Program-made: the position numbers and the translations under genes | Shown here: positions 1-4,743 of the stretch, piece after piece | Numbering within the stretch: position 1 is the first letter of the stretch | Layout of the letters: each line of letters starts with the position of its first letter | Source of the DNA: DASRRB01 sp036732755 | GTDB lineage: Bacteria; Planctomycetota; B15-G4; SIAN01 | DNA: 5,674 nucleotides | Direction of reading: 5' to 3' | NCBI GenBank assembly: GCA_036732755.1 | Contig: DAINBU010000201.1 | Location: 1-5,674 of the forward strand | The notes under the pieces: generated by a model | The model's database searches: none | The model's input: the letters and a program-made list of their open reading frames with translations, nothing else | Told to the model about the DNA's origin: nothing

Positions 1-920
1 TGGAGGGGGTGGCGCTGCGGGTCGACAACACCGCAAACGTCGTCCCATGTGAGCTCGACGTTTGCGGTGTTGTCGACTCGCAGCGTCGTTTTTTTTGTGG
101 GCGTTTTTTTGGCGCGCGCGAGCTCGGCGAGGTCGGCGCGCAGCGATCTACGCCCGCCGCCGCCCGGCCGCACCTCCGCGCCGCCACCGAGGAGCTGCCC
201 CGTCCCGCCCAGCAGCCGACCCGGCAACACGATCCGCTCGACGAGCCCGTCGCGGCTCGCCCGCCACGCCACCTCCACCTCCGCCTGGTCGGCGGTCGGC
301 GCGACCGACCAGCGCACCTGCAGCGAGCCCGGCGGCGCGCCGGAGTCGTCGTCGAAGAAGAGCTCGCAGCCGCCGCGCGCCCCGCCACCGTCGGGCCCCG
401 TCGCCGGCTCGGGGGCGCCGCGCAGCGCGCGCCGCTCGCAGCCCTCCTCGAAGACCGCCGCCCGCCCGAAGTCGAGCGCGAGCGCGAGGCTCCCCTTTTT
501 CAGCGCAAGCGACCGCGCCGCCACCTCGAACGAATGTCCCGACCCGACGTCGACGAACTCGCGCGCCCCGTCGCGCTCGCGCTCCACCAGCCGCAGCCGC
601 GGCGGATCGAGCCGCGTCGGCTCGAGCCGCACGTGCGTCGTGCCGGCCGGCAGCGGCGCGGCGTCGACGCGCGCAAGCGCCGGCCCGCCGTCCTGGTGTG
701 CCCAGATCGGCACGATCGCGGCCGGCAGCTCGACTCCCGACTCGCCCGCCAGCGCGAGCCGCTCGCCGAGCTCGAGGAACCCGCGCGGCACGGCGACCGC
801 CGCCGGCCTCGTCCAGTTCGGCGCGCCGCGCGCACCGCCGACCACGTCGAGCCCGATCCGGCGCGGCGCCGCGGTCGCCTGCGCCAGCCAACATGTGACG
901 ATGACCAAGATGGCCGCCAT
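1..920 (-). CDS. Exported beta-rich protein, 3' end outside window (possible RIFT-barrel-like N-terminus)
   Basis: The frame is open from an ATG at 920 to the left edge (306 visible codons, no stop), so the gene is partial at its C-terminus. The start is supported by GGGAGG five bases upstream. Residues 1-18 (MAAILVIVTCWLAQATAA) look like a Sec signal peptide, so the product is probably exported. The mature part is rich in alternating hydrophobic and charged strands typical of beta-sandwich or barrel folds. Its first part, with AVAVPRGFLELGERL and then a 'G-x-E-LPA' step, recalls the N-terminal RIFT-barrel domain of PcRGLX/YetA-like lyases, but this is only a weak resemblance. Cysteines in EEGCERR and GGCELFF could pair in the periplasm. 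Near the edge, a Lys/Thr-rich linker written with AAA codons leads into a fibronectin-like strand (VELTWDDVC). It is divergent from the DUF5989 genes. Function unknown. Coding is favoured because the other minus frames here give Arg/Ala-rich nonsense. Confidence 0.7.
   Translation of the reverse strand, partial: MAAILVIVTCWLAQATAAPRRIGLDVVGGARGAPNWTRPAAVAVPRGFLELGERLALAGESGVELPAAIVPIWAHQDGGPALARVDAAPLPAGTTHVRLEPTRLDPPRLRLVERERDGAREFVDVGSGHSFEVAARSLALKKGSLALALDFGRAAVFEEGCERRALRGAPEPATGPDGGGARGGCELFFDDDSGAPPGSLQVRWSVAPTADQAEVEVAWRASRDGLVERIVLPGRLLGGTGQLLGGGAEVRPGGGGRRSLRADLAELARAKKTPTKKTTLRVDNTANVELTWDDVCGVVDPQRHPL
13..85. repeat. Near-perfect 30-bp inverted repeat with 13-nt loop
   Basis: The arms are 13-42 and 56-85, separated by a 13-base spacer (43-55). 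Of 30 positions 29 are complementary. The only exception, 20 against 78, is a G-T pair, so a plus-strand RNA would form an uninterrupted 30-bp helix with one G-U wobble. Each arm contains GTCGACAACACCGCAAACG or its complement. The repeat is less GC-rich than its surroundings and lies inside the open frame of the exported protein. Complementarity stops abruptly outside the arms. Confidence 0.95.
13..110 (+). terminator. Candidate intrinsic terminator (30-bp hairpin, then T8 and T7)
   Basis: On the plus strand the long hairpin is followed after three bases by eight T (89-96) and then, after GTGGGCG, by seven T (104-110). A stem-loop plus T-tract is the form of a Rho-independent terminator, and here it would stop transcription arriving from the left of the window. 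The stem is much longer than usual, and the element overlaps the minus-strand frame. It could instead be an unrelated palindrome or an assembly fold-back, so its function is inferred from shape only. Confidence 0.45.
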
Positions 921-925
921 CGACG

Positions 926-931
926 CCTCCC
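926..931 (-). promoter_or_regulatory. Ribosome binding site of the exported protein
   Basis: On the minus strand GGGAGG lies five bases before the ATG at 920. It selects this ATG over an out-of-frame upstream ATG and supports the frame as a real gene. Confidence 0.65.
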
Positions 932-1010
932 GGCGGCCCCCGCCGCCATCGGCAAGAAGGACGCACTCGCGGGGCGGGGGTGACGAGTCGCGCTGTCCGC
1001 TCGCGCGAGC

Positions 1011-1016
1011 TAGATT
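1011..1016 (+). promoter_or_regulatory. Possible -10 element for the DUF5989/nadD cluster
   Basis: TAGATT matches the -10 consensus at four of six bases and stands out as AT-rich in the GC-rich divergent intergenic region (921-1052). It is about 37 bases before the first start codon. No convincing -35 hexamer lies 16-18 bases upstream; a short palindrome, CTCGCGCGAG, directly precedes it. Weak candidate. Confidence 0.3.
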
Positions 1017-1052
1017 CCGGCGGTCTGCGGTTTCCCGATCCGGAGCGAAGCC

Positions 1053-1277
1053 ATGAGCGATCCGTCCGCCGCCAAGCCGAATCCGACCTGGGACCCGACC
1101 GCTCGCCCCGACGCCGCCGTGACCGAGCGCGGCTTCTTCGCCGAGCTGCTCGTCTTCGCCTGGCAGAACAAGCTCTGGTGGATCGTGCCGTCGCTGACGA
1201 TCCTGCTCGGGCTCGGTGCCCTGGTCTTCGTCGCGGGCCAGGACCGCTTCGCGCCCTTCTTCTATTCGCTCTTCTGA
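1053..1277 (+). CDS. DUF5989-type small membrane protein, copy 1
   Basis: This 74-residue protein has a hydrophilic Pro/Ala-rich N-terminal tail (residues 1-25), then FAWQNKLWWIVP (35-46), one hydrophobic helix (about 42-61) and the C-terminal signature FAPFFYSLF (66-74). A Lys-x-Trp-Trp turn into one transmembrane helix and a terminal APF-x-Y motif are, from memory, the hallmarks of DUF5989, a family of tiny proteins of unknown function often found beside carbamoyltransferase and SxtJ-like genes. No such partners are visible here. The start ATG has GGAG seven bases upstream. It is the first gene of a plus-strand cluster and lies 10 bases before a paralogue. Its orientation in the inner membrane is not known. 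The family assignment has not been checked by a profile search. Confidence 0.85.
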   Translation: MSDPSAAKPNPTWDPTARPDAAVTERGFFAELLVFAWQNKLWWIVPSLTILLGLGALVFVAGQDRFAPFFYSLF

Positions 1278-1287
1278 GCGCCCCGCC

Positions 1288-1524
1288 GTGGCCGCTCCCG
1301 ACTCGCGCGCCGGCTCCTCGTCCGCGCCGCCCTCCGACTGGAACGTCGCGCCGCACGCCGCGCCGGTGCAACGCGGTCCGCTCGCCGCCTTCCTCGCCTA
1401 TGCGTGGGCCGAGAAGGTCTGGTGGATCGTGCCGATGGTGGCGACGCTCGTCTCGCTCTTCGGCCTCGTCTGGTTCGCGAGCCGCCAGCAGGTCGCGCCC
1501 TTCTTCTACGCCGTCGGCGGTTGA
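1288..1524 (+). CDS. DUF5989-type small membrane protein, copy 2
   Basis: This 78-residue paralogue of the preceding gene shares its layout: a Pro/Ser/Ala-rich tail (1-28), then YAWAEKVWWIVP (38-49), one hydrophobic helix (about 45-63) and the C-terminal motif VAPFFYAVGG (69-78). I chose the GTG at 1288, 10 bases after the upstream stop, because it gives a protein parallel to copy 1. An in-frame ATG at 1216 would lie inside the previous gene and add 24 residues unlike the family. No good Shine-Dalgarno precedes the GTG, so translation may depend on coupling to copy 1. The shared tail-helix-APFFY pattern points to tandem duplication followed by divergence. The function is unknown; a paired membrane role is a guess. 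Confidence 0.8.
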   Translation: MAAPDSRAGSSSAPPSDWNVAPHAAPVQRGPLAAFLAYAWAEKVWWIVPMVATLVSLFGLVWFASRQQVAPFFYAVGG

Positions 1525-1539
1525 GCGGACCGGCCGCGG

Positions 1540-2196
1540 ATGCGCATCGGCGTCCTGGGCGGCTCGTTCGACCCGCCGCACCTCGGCCACCTGCACGTCG
1601 CCCGCTGCGCGCGCGACGAGCTCGCGCTCGACGAGGTGCGGCTGATCCCGGCCGCGATCCCGCCGCACAAGCGGGCGCGCGAGCTCGCCGACGGGCGCCA
1701 CCGCCTCGCGATGCTCGCGCTGGTCGCGCGCGGGCAGCCGTGGCTCGTCGTCGATCCGCGCGAGCTCGAGCGCGGCGGCCCCTCCTACACCTTCGACACG
1801 CTCGCAGCGCTGCGCGCCGAAGGGCGCCCCGCCGACGCGCTCTTCTTCCTGATCGGCTCCGACAGCCTGGTCGACCTGGCCGACTGGTGGCGCGCGCCGG
1901 AGATCGTCGAGCTCGCCACCTTCGTGACCGTCCCGCGCGATCCGGCGAGCACCGACCTCGGCCGCGCGCAGGTGCGCGCGCGCTTCGCCGCGCCGGCGGC
2001 CGAGCGGATCCTCCGCCACGTGCTCGACGCCGAGATGCTGCCGATCTCGTCGAGCCAGATCCGGGCGCGCGTGCGCGCCGGCCAGCCGATCGTCGAGCTG
2101 GTGCCCGCCGCCGTCGCCGACTACATCGAGCGCACCGGCCTCTATCGCGACGGCGAGAAGCCGCGGGGCGGCGCGCGCGACGCGACGCCCGCCTGA
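1540..2196 (+). CDS. nadD: Nicotinate-nucleotide adenylyltransferase
   Basis: NadD transfers AMP from ATP to nicotinate mononucleotide, giving nicotinate adenine dinucleotide, the penultimate step of NAD synthesis in the cytoplasm. The 218-residue product shows the whole family pattern: GGSFDPPHLGH (7-17) with the nucleotidyltransferase HxGH motif (H14, H17), PPHK (41-44), PSYTFDTL (81-88), the IGSDSL segment (105-110) followed by WW (116-117), FVTVPR (128-133), and ISSSQIR (169-175), the family's ISSTxIR motif. It ends with the usual VADYIERTGLY followed by a short charged tail. The length is normal for bacterial NadD. The ATG lies 15 bases after the second DUF5989 gene, so the three genes are probably cotranscribed. 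No strong ribosome site is visible. nadD often sits with rsfS and proA, but neither follows here, because the next gene is convergent. Confidence 0.97.
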   Translation: MRIGVLGGSFDPPHLGHLHVARCARDELALDEVRLIPAAIPPHKRARELADGRHRLAMLALVARGQPWLVVDPRELERGGPSYTFDTLAALRAEGRPADALFFLIGSDSLVDLADWWRAPEIVELATFVTVPRDPASTDLGRAQVRARFAAPAAERILRHVLDAEMLPISSSQIRARVRAGQPIVELVPAAVADYIERTGLYRDGEKPRGGARDATPA

Positions 2197-2200
2197 CCCG

Positions 2201-3083
2201 TCAGTCGCGCCGGTCGCCGGCGCGCCGCGCCTCGAGCACGAACTGCACGCCGTAGCGCTGCGCGAGCGTGCCCTTCGCGCGTTCGAGCGCCGCGCGCGTG
2301 ATCTCGTAGTCCGTGATCGACGCCGTCTCGGCGTCCTCCGCCTCGACGAGGTCGCGCTGCACCTCGCGCACCTGGAACGTCGTCGAGTGCTGGTTCTCGA
2401 GGCGGACCACCTCGGCCTGGTACTGCTCCTGCGACAGCACGCGCGCCTGCGTGGTCGCCTCTGACGACGCGCGCGCGTCGACGACGTCGCGCAGCGCGCC
2501 GCGCATCTCCTGGACGATCTGCATGCGCTTCTGCAGCCAGGTCATGTCCGCGCGCTGCTTCACGAGCTCGGCGCGATGCTGGCTCGCCTCGGCCGTCCGG
2601 TTGCCGATCGGGTGGGAGAAGTCGAAGCCCAGCGTCCAGGTCGGGAAGTCGCCGCGTCCGATCGGCTCGACGCTGTCCCACCAGAGCGAGCGGTTGGGGT
2701 CGGAGGTGGCGCCCGGCGAATTGCCGCCGAGCCCGCCGAGCCCGTAGGAGCCGATCAGGTCGAACTTCGGCAGCACCGCGTCGCGCGCGACCGTCACGTT
2801 GAGCTCGGCCGCGGCGACGTCGCTCTCGAGCGCCTGGAGGTCGGCGCGCGACAGGAACGCCTCCTGCACCGTCGCCTCCTCGTCGACCGGCGGGTCGTCG
2901 CGCAGCTGCGGCGGCGTGGTCGGCACCAGCGTGACGCTCCAGTCCTTCAGGTCTCCGCCCGGCGAGAGCAGGAACTTCAACGCGTCCTCGGCGCGCTTGA
3001 CCGAGTTCTCCGCCCGGATCAGCCCCTCCTTGCGGCGCGCCGCCTCGGCCTGCGCGGTCAGCACGTCGAGGCGCGTCATGGCG
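2201..3083 (-). CDS. TolC/OEP-family outer-membrane protein, C-terminal part (split by assembly gap)
   Basis: This is the 3' part of one gene with 3094-3912. TolC-type proteins form trimeric outer-membrane channels with a long periplasmic alpha-helical barrel, serving efflux pumps and type I secretion. From AMTRLDVLTAQAE, the segment reads as an OEP coiled-coil helix with an A/E/R-rich heptad pattern. A PVDEEATVQEAFLSRADLQA helix opens the second OEP repeat, and its helix ends VLPKFDLIGSYG. Strand-like glycine- and aromatic-rich sequence (GLGGLGGN, then WTLGFDFSHPIGN) follows and would be outer-membrane beta-barrel. Further long helices include STTFQVREVQRDLVEAE, typical of the family. The gene ends four bases from the nadD stop. 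Its literal frame does not match the upstream part across the N run, but collapsing the 15-bp repeat at the joint restores one frame of about 528 codons. The transported substrate cannot be inferred. Confidence 0.9.
2206..2224. terminator. GC hairpin at the nadD/TolC convergence
   Basis: A perfect 8-bp inverted repeat (2206-2213 and 2217-2224) with a 3-base loop lies just past the nadD stop, inside the last codons of the convergent TolC-family gene. It has no T-tract on either side. In GC-rich genomes such a hairpin may help termination, but chance is also possible. Confidence 0.25.
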
Positions 3084-3208
3084 NNNNNNNNNNTATGCCC
3101 GCGATTTCATATTGTCCCCGTGTCTCTTCGCGGAGATACTCGTTCTCGGCCTCGAGCCGCGTGGTCAGCTCGCGCAGCCGCATTTCGATGCGCAGGCGCG
3201 TCATGGCG
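3069..3208. repeat. 15-bp direct repeat flanking the gap and a foreign segment
   Basis: AGGCGCGTCATGGCG occurs at 3069-3083 and again at 3194-3208, 125 bp apart. On the minus strand both encode the same AMTRL step of the TolC-family protein. The left copy ends exactly at the N run. Between the copies lie the gap and about 100 bp of sequence (3094-3193) with visibly lower G+C, about 61 % by hand count and near 50 % next to the gap. This is what two contig ends that should have been overlapped would look like. Confidence 0.9.
3084..3093. other. Assembly gap (10 N)
   Basis: Ten unknown bases interrupt the TolC-family gene. The fixed short length suggests a scaffolding placeholder and not a measured distance. 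The gap directly abuts the left copy of a 15-bp repeat, whose other copy lies 125 bp to the right. Confidence 0.95.
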
Positions 3209-3912
3209 CCCGCGTCGAGCCGCTTCTGGTTGTTGGCGACGAGCTCGTCGGCCACTTCGAGCGCCGTCTTGGCGGTGTCGCGCTCGCGCAGGACGCGCAC
3301 GTAGATCCAGTACGCCTCGACCGCCAGGAACGCCACCGACTGCACCTGCGCGTAGAGGTCGAGGTCGCCGCGCGCGACCAGCAGCTTCGCCTGCTCGACC
3401 GGCGCCTCGGTGACCGTCGTCCCGGCGCCGCGCAGCAGCGGCTGCGCGAGGCTGAGCGAGAGCCCGCTCACCACGGTCGGGTTCAGTCCGAAGAACGGGT
3501 TCGCCGGCGACTGCCGGTTGTAGTTCACGGTGTAGCCGAGGTCGTAGGTGAGCCCGGTGCTCGCCAGCCCGCGGATGCCGGTGCGGCCGTTGAGCGACTG
3601 GTTCTTCGGCGACTGGAAGCTCGACGCGGTCGGCTCCTTGGAGACGCCGCCGCTCGCGCTCGCGTAGAGCTCCGGGTCGAACGCGCCGAGCGCCTCGAGG
3701 ATCGAGGCGCGGTTCTCGGCGGTCCCGATCTGCGCGATCTTGAGCCCGAGGTTGCGCGCCAGCACCTGGTGCACGCACTCGTCGAGCGAGAGCTCGAGCC
3801 GTCCGTTCTCCGCGATGAGCGGCGCGGCCGGCTCGATCTCCTGGGGCGCGGGCTTGGCGGGCAGGGGCGGGGTCAGTGCGAAGAGCAGCGACCCGAGCCA
3901 CGTTCCGATCAC
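3094..3912 (-). CDS. TolC/OEP-family outer-membrane protein, N-terminal part with foreign tail
   Basis: Translation probably starts at the GTG at 3912, which overlaps the previous gene's stop as GTGA and has AGGAG eight bases upstream. Residues 1-20 (MIGTWLGSLLFALTPPLPAK) resemble a signal peptide. RLELSLDECVHQVLARN and then GAFDPELYASAS are typical of the first OEP helix and the start of the barrel. LSLSLAQPLLRGAG is the strand-turn before the second long helix, which ends VANNQKRLDAGAMTRL. From about 3193 down to the gap the frame continues as RIEMRLRELTTRLEAENEYL and on to EIAGI, which does not fit a TolC protein and looks like a sigma-54 activator linker. That tail is most likely an assembly error. 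The authentic N-terminal part covers roughly 3194-3912 (about 239 residues). Overlap with the upstream gene suggests coupled expression. Confidence 0.88.
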
Positions 3913-4652
3913 GAGTTCCTCTCCTTGTCCTCGAGCGCCGCGAGCAGGGCCTTCTTCCATTTCTCGTCGGCCGACCGGCGCGCGAGCTCGCGCAGGTCGG
4001 CGAGGTCGGCGCGCGTGAGGAGGCCGGGCCAGGTCTTCCGCAGCCACGCAATCTCGCGCAGCACGTGCGCCCGCGTCCACGGCTCGATGGAGCCGGCGTC
4101 CTCGTAGATGCGCCGGCGCACCTCGTGGCGCCGGTCGTCGTCGCGCGGGACCTCGCGCAGCGCGAGCGTCCGCTCCAGGAGCTTGCGCTTCGCCTCGAAG
4201 TCGGAGTCGGACTCGAGGACGCGGTTCAGGTAGGTGAAGCGGCCGCCGTTCTCGAAGCGCTTGAGGAAGAGCAGGAGCTCGGTGCCGGTGAAGAAGTCGT
4301 CGGGATGCGCGAGCAGCGTGACCTCGCTCTGGCCGGGGGCGCGCGCGCCCCAGAACCACGTCTCGACCTCGACGCGCACGATCGCGCCGCCGCGCAGCTC
4401 GCTGATCGCCCCGACCTTGCCGGTGACGATCGCGTCGCACTTCGCGACGACGGTGTCGCCGAGCTCGGAGTACCAGGCGAAGGCGGGCTTCGCCGGGGTG
4501 CCGGCCGGGCCGGCCGCCGGATCGGCGGGCTGCGCCGGCGCCCCCGTGGGCCCTTCGCCCGGGGGCGGCTGCCCGCACGAGACGGGCGCGAGCGCGCCGA
4601 CGGCGGCGAGGAGGAGCGCGAAGACGCGCCTGCTCGCGACCGGACGCTGCAT
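3909..4652 (-). CDS. Exported protein (possible lipoprotein) with OB-like beta domain and helical C-terminus
   Basis: This 247-residue protein opens with a basic n-region and hydrophobic core, VFALLLAAVGALAPVSC, ending at Cys26. PVSC is a poor lipobox because proline stands where leucine is usual, so either a lipoprotein or a secreted protein is possible. A low-complexity Pro/Gly/Ala linker spans residues 27-57. Residues about 60-145 (KCDAIVTGKVGAISELRGGA, WFWG, VTLLAHPDDFFTGTELLLFL) have the strand pattern of OB-like domains in which a short 'D-x-I-V-x-G-x-V' strand is followed by a 'V-E-x-W-x-x-G' segment. About 160-247 is helical and charged (HEAT-like by eye). I do not recognise a named family. 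The ATG at 4652 has GGAG about seven bases upstream. Its stop overlaps the GTG of the TolC-family gene, so the product may act with that protein in the periplasm or at the outer membrane, by inference from context. Confidence 0.8.
   Translation of the reverse strand: MQRPVASRRVFALLLAAVGALAPVSCGQPPPGEGPTGAPAQPADPAAGPAGTPAKPAFAWYSELGDTVVAKCDAIVTGKVGAISELRGGAIVRVEVETWFWGARAPGQSEVTLLAHPDDFFTGTELLLFLKRFENGGRFTYLNRVLESDSDFEAKRKLLERTLALREVPRDDDRRHEVRRRIYEDAGSIEPWTRAHVLREIAWLRKTWPGLLTRADLADLRELARRSADEKWKKALLAALEDKERNS
3918..3926 (-). promoter_or_regulatory. Ribosome binding site deciding the TolC-family GTG start
   Basis: On the minus strand AAGGAGAGG lies within the last codons of the upstream gene, with its AGGAG core eight bases before the GTG at 3912. 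It favours this GTG and the 4-bp GTGA overlap with the upstream stop. Confidence 0.7.
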
Positions 4653-4713
4653 GGGCCCGCTCCACGCCGGGGACGTCCTCCGCGGCGACGGCCGCAGAAG
4701 GGCGAGAGAGTGT

Positions 4714-4731
4714 ACCGGCGACCTCGCCGGT
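4714..4731 (-). terminator. Perfect hairpin in the 91-bp gap after the toroid gene
   Basis: ACCGGCGA and TCGCCGGT form a perfect inverted repeat with a 2-base centre (a realistic stem is 7 bp with a 4-base loop), just after the stop codon at 4744. On the minus strand it is followed by ACACTCTCTC and not by a T-run. It could be a weak terminator, attenuator or RNA-stability element between the toroid gene and its downstream neighbour. The rest of 4653-4743 shows no clear promoter. Confidence 0.35.
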
Positions 4732-4743
4732 CGGTTGCGTCAG

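Noticed and set aside
13..85. Integron attC site
   Set aside because: The arms are too perfectly complementary, and they lack the RYYYAAC/GTTRRRY core sites and the extrahelical bases expected for attC.
9..1056. Three long plus-strand open frames over 9-1056
   Set aside because: All three are Arg/Pro/Ser-rich and lack domains; the minus frame with signal peptide and ribosome site explains the region better.
148..2019. Very long minus-strand open frame across the exported protein, the DUF5989 genes and nadD
   Set aside because: It gives Arg/Ala/Gly-rich low-complexity protein without motifs, and it overlaps nadD and the DUF5989 genes, which are certain. It is an open-frame artefact of high GC.
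3094..3193. A natural domain fusion of a TolC protein with a sigma-54 activator
   Set aside because: An outer-membrane channel fused mid-helix to a cytoplasmic regulator linker makes no structural sense, and the 15-bp repeat plus N gap give a simpler assembly explanation.
4705..4713. TACACT as a -10 element for the OB-like/TolC genes on the minus strand
   Set aside because: Four of six matches, but the only -35-like hexamer (CTGACG) is 23 bases away, too far for a sigma-70 promoter.
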